Under the pieces are notes generated by a model that was not told the origin of the DNA, made no database searches, and worked only from the letters and a program-made list of their open reading frames with translations. The translations under genes were made by a program, and so were the position numbers. From Mycolicibacterium sp. TUM20985 (GTDB lineage Bacteria > Actinomycetota > Actinomycetes > Mycobacteriales > Mycobacteriaceae), in contig NZ_AP027291.1 of the NCBI RefSeq assembly GCF_030295745.1, forward strand, positions 5,456,001 through 5,520,000: a stretch of 64,000 nucleotides of DNA, read 5' to 3'. Positions 32,913 through 41,133 of the stretch are shown piece by piece. Within the stretch, counting starts at the first letter, position 1. Each line of letters starts with the position of its first letter.

Positions 32913-33731
32913 TTGAGCGCACCCACCGCCGGCCGCCCCGGCACCGGTGTCTTCTCGCCGACGCGCGCGCAGATCAAACAGCGCACGCTTCGCACCGACA
33001 ACTGGTGGAAGTCGCCGGTGGTCACCGACCTCGGCTTCGCGGCATTCGTCATCTATGCGACCGTGCGGGCGTTCCAGCAGGACCACTTCTTCGTGCCGCA
33101 GTACCACTACCTGACCCCGTTCTACTCACCGTGCATCAGCACGGGATGCGGGGAGGCCAGCGGCTTCTGGCCGCAGATCCTGCCCGACGTGTGGTGGCTG
33201 CCCTATGCGGCGGCGTCCCTGCCGTTCCTTCTGCTCTTCCGGTTGACCTGCTACTACTACCGCGGCGCCTACTACCGCTCGGTGTGGCAGTCGCCGACCG
33301 CCTGCGCCGTCGCCGAACCGCGGGCGAAGTACACCGGCGAGACCCGGCTCCCGCTGGTCATCCAGAACACGCACCGGTACTTCTTCTACATCGCCGGGAT
33401 CATCTCGTTGATCAACACCTATGACGCGATCGAGGCGTTCCAGTCACCGTCCGGCTTCGGATTCGGCCTGGGCAACATCGTCCTGCTCGTGAACGTCGTG
33501 ATGCTGTGGGTCTACACGTTGTCCTGCCACTCCTGCCGCCACGTCGTCGGCGGACGGCTCAAGCACTTCTCCAAGCACCCCGTCCGGTACTGGATGTGGG
33601 GCCAGGTGAGCAGGCTCAACACCCGGCACAAGCTGTATGCGTGGATCACGCTCGGCACCCTGATGCTCACCGACTTCTACGTCATGCTGGTCGCCAGCGG
33701 CACGATCTCGGACCTGAGATTCGTTGGCTGA
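32913..33731 (+). CDS. sdhC: Succinate dehydrogenase (Sdh1-type) membrane subunit
   Basis: A 272-residue membrane anchor with about five hydrophobic segments. It links succinate oxidation by SdhA/B to menaquinone. Besides helices, it has Cys- and His-containing stretches (FYSPCISTGCGEA and L-S-C-H-S-C-R-H) that fit the membrane-embedded Rieske-type [2Fe-2S] cluster reported for mycobacterial Sdh1; the exact ligands cannot be proved here. TTG at 32913 follows GAGGAAC, giving a length close to the 273 residues of Rv0249c. Followed by sdhA after 32 bases. Confidence 0.85.
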   Translation: MSAPTAGRPGTGVFSPTRAQIKQRTLRTDNWWKSPVVTDLGFAAFVIYATVRAFQQDHFFVPQYHYLTPFYSPCISTGCGEASGFWPQILPDVWWLPYAAASLPFLLLFRLTCYYYRGAYYRSVWQSPTACAVAEPRAKYTGETRLPLVIQNTHRYFFYIAGIISLINTYDAIEAFQSPSGFGFGLGNIVLLVNVVMLWVYTLSCHSCRHVVGGRLKHFSKHPVRYWMWGQVSRLNTRHKLYAWITLGTLMLTDFYVMLVASGTISDLRFVG

Positions 33732-33763
33732 CAAGATCATTCAAGAACTAGTAAGGATCACCC

Positions 33764-35740
33764 ATGACTGAGTTAGAACGGCACGAATACGACGTGGTCG
33801 TGATCGGCGCCGGCGGTGCAGGGCTGCGCGCAGTGATCGAGGCCCGCGAACGCGGCCAACGCGTTGCGGTGGTGACCAAATCACTGTTCGGCAAGGCGCA
33901 CACCGTGATGGCCGAGGGTGGGTGCGCCGCGGCGATGCGCAACGTCAACTCCAAGGACTCCTGGCAGGTGCACTTCGGTGACACCATGCGCGGCGGCAAG
34001 TTCCTCAACAACTGGCGGATGGCCGAACTGCACGCGCAGGAAGCCCCCGACCGGGTGTGGGAGCTGGAGACCTACGGTGCGCTGTTCGACCGCACCAAGG
34101 ACGGCAAGATCAGCCAGCGCAACTTCGGCGGGCACACCTACCCGCGGCTGGCGCACGTCGGCGACCGGACCGGGCTGGAGATCATCCGCACCCTGCAGCA
34201 GAAGATCGTCTCGCTGCAGCAGGAGGACATGCGGGAACTCGGCGACTACGAAGCCCGGATCAAGGTCTTCCACGAATGCTCGATCACCGACCTGATCCTC
34301 GACAAGGGCCCCCGCGAGAACGCGAGCGCCGAGCACGAGGCGACCGGTTCCACCGGCGGCCCCACCGGCAAGATCGCCGGTGCCTTCGGCTACTGGCGCG
34401 AGACCGGCAACTTCATCCTGTTCGAGGCGCCCGCGGTGGTGCTGGCGACGGGCGGCATCGGCAAGTCGTTCAAGGTGTCGTCGAACTCGTGGGAGTACAC
34501 CGGCGACGGCCACGCCCTGGCACTGCGCGCCGGTTCCAGCCTGGTCAACATGGAGTTCATCCAGTTCCACCCGACGGGCATGGTCTGGCCGCTGTCGGTG
34601 AAGGGCATCCTCGTCACCGAGGGCGTCCGCGGGGACGGCGGAGTGCTGAAGAACTCCGAGGGCAAGCGGTTCATGTTCGACTACATCCCCCCGGTGTTCA
34701 AGGGCCAGTACGCCGAGACCGCGGAGGAAGCCGATCAATGGCTCAAGGACAACGACTCCGCCCGTCGCACCCCTGACCTGCTGCCCCGCGACGAGGTGGC
34801 CCGAGCCATCGTGGCCGAGGTCAAGGCGGGCCGCGGCACCCCGCACGGCGGGGTCTACCTCGACATCGCCTCGCGCATGCCGACCGAGGAGATCAAGCGC
34901 CGACTCCCGTCGATGTATCACCAGTTCATCGAGCTGGCCGAGGTCGACATCACCAAGGACGAGATGGAGGTCGGGCCGACCTGTCACTACGTGATGGGCG
35001 GAATCGAGGTCGATCCCGACACCGGTGGGGCAGCCACCCCGGGTCTGTTCGCCGCGGGCGAGTGCTCCGGTGGCATGCACGGCTCGAATCGTCTCGGCGG
35101 CAACTCGCTGTCCGACCTGCTCGTGTTCGGCCGCCGCGCCGGGCTCGGGGCGGCGGACTACGTGCGGGCGCTGCCCGAGCGGCCGAAGATCTCGCAGGAC
35201 TCGCTCGACGAGGCCGAGAAGATGGCGCTGGCGCCGTACGAGCCGCACGACAATCCCGAGAACCCGTACACGCTGCACGCCGAGCTTCAGCAGTCGATGA
35301 ACGATCTCGTCGGCATCATCCGCAAGGAAGAGGAGATCCACGAGGCGCTCGCCAAGCTCGACGAGCTCAGGGGCCGGCTGCAGAACGTCGCCGTCGAGGG
35401 TGGCCGGGTGTACAACCCGGGCTGGCACCTGGCGATCGACATGCGCAACATGCTCCTGGTCAGCGAGTGCGTGGCGAAGGCCGCGCTGCAGCGCACCGAG
35501 AGCCGCGGCGGACACACCCGTGATGACCATCCGGCGATGGACGCCGACTGGCGCAACAAGCTGCTGGTGTGCCGCACGACGGAGGCGGCGACCGCCGAGG
35601 CCATGGTTCCGGGCGTCACCGTCGCCCCGGAGGAGCAGGTCCCGATGCGACCGGATCTGCTCGAGGTCTTCGAGCTCTCCGAACTCGAGAAGTACTACAC
35701 CGACGCCGAATTGACCGAACACCCAGAACGGAAGGGCTGA
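33764..35740 (+). CDS. sdhA: Succinate dehydrogenase flavoprotein subunit
   Basis: A 658-residue FAD subunit that oxidises succinate to fumarate. The N-terminal dinucleotide motif (VVVIGAGGAGLRA), the covalent-FAD histidine region (KAHTVMAEGGCAAA), the substrate-binding F-H-P-T-G, and HGSNRLGGNSLSDLLVFGR are visible. ATG follows AAGGA. Slightly longer than the 646 residues recalled for Rv0248c, with a Thr/Gly-rich insertion near residue 190 (ATGSTGGPTGK). The next gene, sdhB, starts one base after its stop. Confidence 0.95.
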   Translation: MTELERHEYDVVVIGAGGAGLRAVIEARERGQRVAVVTKSLFGKAHTVMAEGGCAAAMRNVNSKDSWQVHFGDTMRGGKFLNNWRMAELHAQEAPDRVWELETYGALFDRTKDGKISQRNFGGHTYPRLAHVGDRTGLEIIRTLQQKIVSLQQEDMRELGDYEARIKVFHECSITDLILDKGPRENASAEHEATGSTGGPTGKIAGAFGYWRETGNFILFEAPAVVLATGGIGKSFKVSSNSWEYTGDGHALALRAGSSLVNMEFIQFHPTGMVWPLSVKGILVTEGVRGDGGVLKNSEGKRFMFDYIPPVFKGQYAETAEEADQWLKDNDSARRTPDLLPRDEVARAIVAEVKAGRGTPHGGVYLDIASRMPTEEIKRRLPSMYHQFIELAEVDITKDEMEVGPTCHYVMGGIEVDPDTGGAATPGLFAAGECSGGMHGSNRLGGNSLSDLLVFGRRAGLGAADYVRALPERPKISQDSLDEAEKMALAPYEPHDNPENPYTLHAELQQSMNDLVGIIRKEEEIHEALAKLDELRGRLQNVAVEGGRVYNPGWHLAIDMRNMLLVSECVAKAALQRTESRGGHTRDDHPAMDADWRNKLLVCRTTEAATAEAMVPGVTVAPEEQVPMRPDLLEVFELSELEKYYTDAELTEHPERKG

Positions 35741-35741
35741 C

Positions 35742-36491
35742 ATGGCTGCCTACAACGCGAGTCTTCGGGTCTGGCGCGGCGACGACGCGGGCGGCGAGCT
35801 GAAGGACTACACCGTCGAGGTCAACGAAGGCGAGGTCGTGCTCGACATCATCCACCGGCTGCAGGCCACCCAGGCCAACGACCTCGCGGTGCGCTGGAAC
35901 TGCAAGGCGGGCAAGTGCGGGTCGTGTTCGGCGGAGGTCAACGGCCGGCCCCGGCTGATGTGCATGACGCGGATGTCGACGTTCGGTGAGGACGAGACGG
36001 TCACCGTCACGCCGCTGCGTGCCTTCCCCGTCATGCGCGATCTGGTGACCGACGTGTCGTTCAACTACGAGAAGGCACGCGAGATCCCGTCGTTCACCCC
36101 GCCGAAGGATCTGCAGCCGGGCGAATACCGCATGCAGCAGGAGGACGTGAACCGGAGCCAGGAGTTCCGCAAGTGCATCGAGTGCTTCCTGTGTCAGAAC
36201 GTCTGCCACGTGGTGCGTGACCACGAGGACAACAAGGAGTCGTTCTCCGGGCCGCGGTATCTGATGCGGGTGGCCGAGCTCGACATGCATCCGCTGGACA
36301 CCGTGGACCGCAAGGACATGGCGCAGGAGGACTTCGGGCTGGGCTACTGCAACATCACCAAGTGCTGCACCGAGGTCTGCCCCGAGCACATCAAGATCAC
36401 CGACAACGCGTTGATCCCGATGAAGGAACGCGTCGCCGATCGCAAGTACGACCCGATCGTGTGGCTGGGGGACAAGCTCTTCAAGCGATAG
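35742..36491 (+). CDS. sdhB: Succinate dehydrogenase iron-sulfur subunit
   Basis: A 249-residue subunit with three clusters: [2Fe-2S] by C54, C59 and C62 (CKAGKCGSC) plus a Cys near 74; [4Fe-4S] by C145, C148 and C151 (CIECFLC); and [3Fe-4S] by C155, C208/C209 and C213 (CCTEVCP). It wires electrons from SdhA to SdhC. ATG at 35742 almost touches the sdhA stop, so translation is coupled. The operon ends at the hairpin at 36510-36561. Confidence 0.95.
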   Translation: MAAYNASLRVWRGDDAGGELKDYTVEVNEGEVVLDIIHRLQATQANDLAVRWNCKAGKCGSCSAEVNGRPRLMCMTRMSTFGEDETVTVTPLRAFPVMRDLVTDVSFNYEKAREIPSFTPPKDLQPGEYRMQQEDVNRSQEFRKCIECFLCQNVCHVVRDHEDNKESFSGPRYLMRVAELDMHPLDTVDRKDMAQEDFGLGYCNITKCCTEVCPEHIKITDNALIPMKERVADRKYDPIVWLGDKLFKR

Positions 36492-36509
36492 CGTCCGCGT
36501 CCTCTCGCG

Positions 36510-36561
36510 AACGTGAAGTGGCTGCGAAATTCCTTCGGGAGTCTCGCAGCCACTTCACGTT
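36510..36561 (+). terminator. Strong hairpin after the sdh operon
   Basis: An 18-bp perfect stem (36510-36527 with 36544-36561) encloses a 16-base loop, 19 bases after the sdhB stop. There is no long T run, as is usual in mycobacteria. Confidence 0.8.
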
Positions 36562-36611
36562 GGGCGTAGGCTCGTGACAGCGGCCAGTCAACGACGAAAG
36601 GCAGCAGACTC

Positions 36612-36767
36612 ATGCGAGAAACGATCAGCGTCAACGACATTCGCACCGCGATCCGCGAACTCTCCCTGCGCGCTCAGCTCGCCCGCAAGGAGGGCAGACC
36701 GCAGGACGCCGCCGAACTCGAGCGACGCGTCGACGGGTACCGCGACGAGTTGGCTCAGCGCCCCTGA
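36612..36767 (+). CDS. Small 51-residue helical protein
   Basis: ATG at 36612 with AAAGG upstream opens 51 codons ending TGA at 36765-36767. The protein (start MRETISVNDIRTAIRELSLR, rich in Arg/Glu/Leu) should form two amphipathic helices, the second around QDAAELERRVDGYRDEL. A TAGGCT box at 36566-36571 could be its -10. It lies between the sdh terminator and the convergent flavin reductase gene. No known family; coding is supported by codon bias and ribosome site. Confidence 0.6.
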   Translation: MRETISVNDIRTAIRELSLRAQLARKEGRPQDAAELERRVDGYRDELAQRP

Positions 36768-36776
36768 ACCTGCCGC

Positions 36777-37262
36777 TCAGCCGCCGAGGCGGCGGAACGC
36801 GCTGCGATGGAAGACGATCGGCGCGACGTCGTCGTGCACGGTGATGTCGTGCACCCGCAGGACCACGATCGTGTGATCACCGGCCACCACTTCCTGCTCG
36901 ATCGCGCTCTCCAGCCACACGCTGGTGCCGTGGATGAACACCGCGCCGCGGTCGGACGAGCTGGTCTCCAGCCCGGCGAAGCGGTCACCGGTCTTGGCAG
37001 CCAGCGTCTTCGCCGCGGCGTCATGCGCCTCGCCAAGCACGCTGATCCCGAGGAACGGCAGATCCTTCAGCTTCGGCCACGTGGTCGAGGTGTTCTGCAC
37101 GCAGAACGACACCAGGGGCGGGTCCAGGGACACCGGGACGAAGGTGCTGGCGGCCAGCCCCACCCGAATGCCGTCCAACTGGGCGGCGATGGCAATCACA
37201 CCCGACGGGAAGTGCCCGAAGGCTTCGCGCAGGGACGTCGGACTCAGATCGGTGCCGGTCAT
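36777..37262 (-). CDS. Flavin reductase-like FMN-binding protein
   Basis: A 161-residue member of the flavin reductase-like domain family (split beta-barrel). Motifs: F-G-H-F-P-S-G-V near residue 15, A-A-S-T-F-V-P-V-S-L-D-P-P-L-V-S-F-C-V, L-G-I-S-V-L-G, and the C-terminal F-H-R-S-A-F-R-R-L-G-G. It binds FMN and probably supplies reduced flavin to a monooxygenase or acts on its own with NAD(P)H. ATG at 37262 follows GGAGG. It matches Rv0245 by size and by its place near sdh and fadE5. Confidence 0.85.
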   Translation of the reverse strand: MTGTDLSPTSLREAFGHFPSGVIAIAAQLDGIRVGLAASTFVPVSLDPPLVSFCVQNTSTTWPKLKDLPFLGISVLGEAHDAAAKTLAAKTGDRFAGLETSSSDRGAVFIHGTSVWLESAIEQEVVAGDHTIVVLRVHDITVHDDVAPIVFHRSAFRRLGG

Positions 37263-37397
37263 AACACCTCCATCTTCACATGTAACGGCGCGCGGCGGCA
37301 GGACACAGTAGAACCCATCTTCGTCGTGCGGGCAGACCGGGGGCAGGGTCTCAATCCTGGTGAATCCAACGCGCCGACGGGCGGTAACCTGTCGCGC

Positions 37398-37424
37398 ATG
37401 CCGACGCAGTCGCACCCGTTCTAG
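37398..37424 (+). CDS. Possible leaderless eight-residue micro-ORF
   Basis: TAACCT at 37385-37390, a good mycobacterial -10 box, lies seven bases before ATG 37398, the pattern of a leaderless transcript. The ORF codes for MPTQSHPF and stops at 37424, 19 bases before the ATG of the GAP-family gene, which lacks its own ribosome site. It may couple or regulate that gene's translation. It could be coincidence. Confidence 0.3.
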   Translation: MPTQSHPF

Positions 37425-37443
37425 CCGGACGTCGTCGACCGCC

Positions 37444-38091
37444 ATGTGGCCCACGCTCTTGATGATGGCCGTCGCCGTCAGCCTGGAGCCGTTCCGGGTC
37501 GGGATGACGGTGCTGATGCTGAACCGCCGACGACCGCAACTGCAGCTGCTCGTGTTCCTGTGCGGCGGGTTCGCCATGGGCACGACGGTCGGCCTGGTGG
37601 TGCTGTTCGTCCTCCGCCAGCGGCTGATGGAGTCCAATCACTTCACGCTGCCCAAGGTGCAGCTGGCGATCGGCGGACTGGCGCTGGTGGTCGCGGTCTA
37701 TCTCGCGCTGCGACCCCGACCCGCCGACGCTGGTGAGGGCTGGACGTCGACGTTGGCACTCCGGCTGACCCATGGCGGCTCGCTGTGGGCCGCGGCGGTG
37801 GCCGGGCTCGCGATCGCGCTACCGTCGGTGGACTTCCTCGCCGTGCTCGCGGTCATCCTGGCGTCGGGGATCGGCGCCGCGACGCAGGTGGCGGCGCTGA
37901 TGCTCTTCCAGGTCGTGGCATTCATGCTCGTCGAAATCCCGCTGATCGCGTATCTCATTGCACCGCAACGCACATTGGCGGCGATGACGTCACTCAACGA
38001 GTGGGTACGATCGCGGCGCCGCCGCGAGGTGGCCGCGACGCTGGGCACCGTCGGAGCCGTCCTCGTCACCGTCGGGTTGGTGACGCTGTAG
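37444..38091 (+). CDS. SfLAP/GAP-family membrane protein (lipid addressing)
   Basis: A 215-residue protein with six probable membrane segments and the family start (M-W-P-T-L-L-M-M-A-V-A-V-S-L-E-P-F-R-V-G-type, ending NRRRP). The family includes GAP of the glycopeptidolipid locus and Sap (Rv3821) of the sulfolipid locus, helpers for moving MmpL-exported glycolipids to the surface. Here it borders the TPP genes, so a role in TPP transport is plausible inference. ATG at 37444 has no clear ribosome site; the upstream GTG at 37360 would add an unrelated Arg-rich stretch. Convergent with pE. Confidence 0.7.
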   Translation: MWPTLLMMAVAVSLEPFRVGMTVLMLNRRRPQLQLLVFLCGGFAMGTTVGLVVLFVLRQRLMESNHFTLPKVQLAIGGLALVVAVYLALRPRPADAGEGWTSTLALRLTHGGSLWAAAVAGLAIALPSVDFLAVLAVILASGIGAATQVAALMLFQVVAFMLVEIPLIAYLIAPQRTLAAMTSLNEWVRSRRRREVAATLGTVGAVLVTVGLVTL

Positions 38092-38099
38092 ATCCGTCG

Positions 38100-39233
38100 C
38101 TAGGGCTTCGGCTGGTGGCTCGTCACGTACTGCAGTCCGGCGAGGAGTTGCGACACGGGATCGGAGCCGCCGCCGAAGGCCGCCTTGGTGGCCGGCGCAG
38201 TGACCTCGGCCGGGTCGTAGCCGTTCAGCGGATCCACCGTGATCGGCGCGCTCAGCGGATCGTCGTTGCGTGAGTACCCCGCGTCGACCATGGGCTGCAG
38301 CACCGCGTCGAGCCGGTTCAGCGTCTCCGTCGGCACCCCGAGGTACTTGAACGGCAGCACCAACGGAAGGTGCTGCTCGGGAATCATGATCGTCGTGTTC
38401 TTGGCGCCCCGGGAGTTGACCGTCGTCACGATGTTCTTCGCCGGCACCATGCTCGGGTTGGTGAAGGCCACCGCGGTGTGACCGGTCGCCAGACCCACGA
38501 TCGCGTTGGCGACGCTCATCCAGTTGTCCGGCCGGTCCGGCCAGTCGGCGATGCTGTCGTAGGCGGAGACGAACTGGTAGGTGTCGTACTGGCTATCGAC
38601 CCTGGGCGCGATGCGGTAGTCGAGGGACGGGACCACGCTGCCTACGGGGAACATCTGGGTCAGGAAGCTCTCGCCGAAGGCGTGCTTGCCCACGGGGTTG
38701 CCGTACATGGCGAAGCTCAGCTGATCCGGTGGCGGGGCGGCCGGGTCGTACGCCAGCTCGTTCTGCACGTCGTTGAGCACCATCGCGCCCTCGGACAGCC
38801 CGATCGCCGTGCCTTGACCGCCCGCGTTGATCGCGTTGATCACGTTGGGTGTGCCCTCGTCGACCGACTCGCCGACGCTGGGACCGTCGATGCCGAGGCC
38901 CGGGAAGTTCTCCTCGAGCCGCCCGATGCCGGGGAACAGCCGTTCCAGCGTGTGACCCTGCACCTGTCCCGCCGGGTAGTCGACGATTTGCCGATCCAGC
39001 CCGGGGAACCAGTCCGCGCCCGTCCTCATGATGTATTCGTCGTAGGGGATGCCCAGCACGTGAGCGCCGCCGAGCGCGTACGCCCGGCCCGGCGTTCCCA
39101 GCGGTGTCGGTGTTCCGTTGGCCGGCGGGTTGGGGGGCGGCGGCGGATCGTCGGCCGCCGCGCTGCCGGCACCGAAACACCCTGCGGCGCCGACGGTTAC
39201 CACAGCGGTGACCGTCGCAACGATTTTCCGCAT
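38100..39233 (-). CDS. pE: Exported PE-PPE-domain acyltransferase of TPP assembly
   Basis: A 377-residue protein with a signal peptide (MRKIVATVTAVVTVGAAGC; the Cys might be lipidated) and a Pro-rich linker, followed by a PE-PPE domain, a serine alpha/beta-hydrolase fold with nucleophile S147 in GLSEGAM. It lacks the PE N-terminal helical domain. In the TPP pathway this protein is thought to complete the lipid outside the membrane by moving phleic chains onto diacyltrehalose. ATG 39233 is preferred because GGGAG sits five bases before; ATG 39245 is an alternative. It is the last gene of the papA3-mmpL10-fadD23-pE series. Confidence 0.85.
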   Translation of the reverse strand: MRKIVATVTAVVTVGAAGCFGAGSAAADDPPPPPNPPANGTPTPLGTPGRAYALGGAHVLGIPYDEYIMRTGADWFPGLDRQIVDYPAGQVQGHTLERLFPGIGRLEENFPGLGIDGPSVGESVDEGTPNVINAINAGGQGTAIGLSEGAMVLNDVQNELAYDPAAPPPDQLSFAMYGNPVGKHAFGESFLTQMFPVGSVVPSLDYRIAPRVDSQYDTYQFVSAYDSIADWPDRPDNWMSVANAIVGLATGHTAVAFTNPSMVPAKNIVTTVNSRGAKNTTIMIPEQHLPLVLPFKYLGVPTETLNRLDAVLQPMVDAGYSRNDDPLSAPITVDPLNGYDPAEVTAPATKAAFGGGSDPVSQLLAGLQYVTSHQPKP

Positions 39234-39280
39234 TCCCACTCCCATGCTCGATGACGCGTCTGCCGTGCAAGCCGAGCCCA

Positions 39281-41030
39281 CTAGGCGTCCAACCGCGCGA
39301 ATTGATCCTGCAGGTACTGCTCGGCGCTGGCGGCACGCCGAACCTTGCCGCTCGTCGTGGTGGGGATCGACCCCGGCGGCACCAGCACCAGATCCGCGAC
39401 GTTCAGACCGTGCACATTGGATATCGCGGAGGTGACGTCGCTCCTGATCCCGCTGAGCCAGGTCGTCACTCCTGCGTCGGGGTCGGCGGGCTCCTTGAGT
39501 TCGATCACGGTCACCAACTCCTCGGTGCCCTTGACCGAGACCGCCAGCGCCGCGACCCGGCCGCGCGTGATCTCCTGGACCGTCGCCTCGATGTCCTCGG
39601 GATAGTGATTGCGTCCGCGAACGATGAGCAGGTCCTTGATGCGCCCGACGATGAACAACCCGCCCTCGTGGACGAAGCCGAGGTCGCCGGTGCGCAGCCA
39701 CGGCGTGGCGGGCGTGCCGGGCGAGGCATCGGCGAGCGTCGCGCCGAAGCCCAGTTGCTCCTCCGGCGGCCTGCTCCAGTAACCGGCAGCGGCGTTGTCA
39801 CCATGCACCCAGATCTCGCCGACCACGTCCGGTGCGCACTCCCGGTTCGTGTCGACGTCGACTATCCGCACCAGGGGTGACTGCCGCATTTCGTATCGCA
39901 CCAGCGCCGAGCCCGCTCCGGCCGCGCACCGCTGGGCGCGGCCCGCGGACAGTTCGTCGACGTCGAAGTGGACGGCCTGCGACGAATCGCTCCAGAGGCC
40001 AGCTGCCACGAACACCGTCGCCTCTGCCAGCCCGTACGACGGACGCAGCATGTGACCTCGAAACCCGAAGTGCGCAAACCGATCTGCGAATCGTTCCAGG
40101 CTGGCCGGCTCGACGCGTTCGGCACCGTTGATAATGCCGTGCACCCCGCCGAGATCGAGCCCGGCGAGGTCGCCTTCGGTGGTCTTGCGGACGGCCAGGT
40201 CGAAGGCGAAGTTGGGTGCCGCCGAGAAGGCGCGGGGACTGCCAGCGAGCGCCTGCAGCCATCTGGCCGGTCTCTCCAAGAACGCCGTCGGGCTGGACAG
40301 CTCGACGGGAAACCCGCTCAGGATGGGTGCGCAGACCCCCAGCACCAGGCCCATGTCGTGGTAGAAGGGCAACCACGAGACGAATGTGGCACCGGTGACG
40401 GGTCTGCCCTGCGCATCGACGAAGAAGGCGCGCATGATCTGATCGAAATTCGCCCTGGAGGTTGCGGTGCGAGATCATGACGCCGGTCGGCAGCCGCGTC
40501 GAACCCGAGCTGTATTGCAGATACGCGGTGCCGGGAAAGTCAACCGTCGCGACGTCCATGCCGCCGTCGAACTCGAGGTTCAGCGAATCAATGTCGAGGA
40601 TCCTCGGTGCGGTGTCCAGACGTGACTGGTCGACGTAGTCGCCGACGTCGTCGGCGACTGCGGACGTCGTCAGCACGACCGCGGGCGACGTGTCCTCGAA
40701 GACGGTGCTCACGCGCTCGTGGGTCGAGCCGCGATGCGGCAGCGGGAGCGGAACCGCGACCAACCCGGCCTGCATCGAACCCAGGAAGGCGGCGACGTAG
40801 TCGAGGCTCTGCGGCGCCAGAATCACCGCCCGGTCCCCGACCGACGCATGCTGGCCGAGTTCGCGTGCCACGTTCATCGTGCGGCGGGACAGCTGCGACC
40901 ACGTGAGGCTCTCCCGGACACCCGCGGGGTCGCGCGTGTAGTCGGTGAACGTCATCGCCACGTCGTTCGGGCGCATACTGGCCCGCCCGTGCAGCATCGC
41001 GAGTATCGAGGAGCTTGGTATCGACGTCAC
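39281..41030 (-). pseudogene. fadD23: fadD23, fatty acyl-AMP ligase, interrupted by a +1 frameshift
   Basis: Two overlapping frames together encode one FadD23-type acyl-AMP ligase of 582 residues (family about 584). The first, from GTG 41030, carries the ATP-binding loop (QYSSGSTRLPTGV) to SHRNLQ near residue 191. Then one extra G in the run at 40453-40455 shifts the frame. The second resumes at A-N-F-D-Q-I-M and holds PSYGLAEATV, GEIWVHGDNAAAGYW, LRTGDLGF, GRIKDLLIVRGRNHYP and the catalytic Lys region (TSGKVRR). Removing one base restores the gene. FadD23 activates the starter acid and loads it on the PKS; if the shift is real the protein is inactive and TPP synthesis should fail. It may instead be a sequencing error. 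Confidence 0.9.
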
Positions 41031-41133
41031 GCTATTTCCATACTCAGTCGTCCCATTCGACGGCGGCAGCCTTCATGCATCACCATGAGCCCGCTCGAGT
41101 TCATTCAGTGTCACATAACTCACGAGCGGCGTC

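Noticed and set aside
33881..35743. A 620-codon open frame on the minus strand opposite sdhA
   Set aside because: It mirrors sdhA, which has complete family motifs; long antisense frames are common in high-GC DNA, and the product has no recognisable domains.
39281..41030. Two separate fadD-like genes
   Set aside because: The two frames overlap and each has only half of an acyl-AMP ligase; removing one base gives one normal-length protein.
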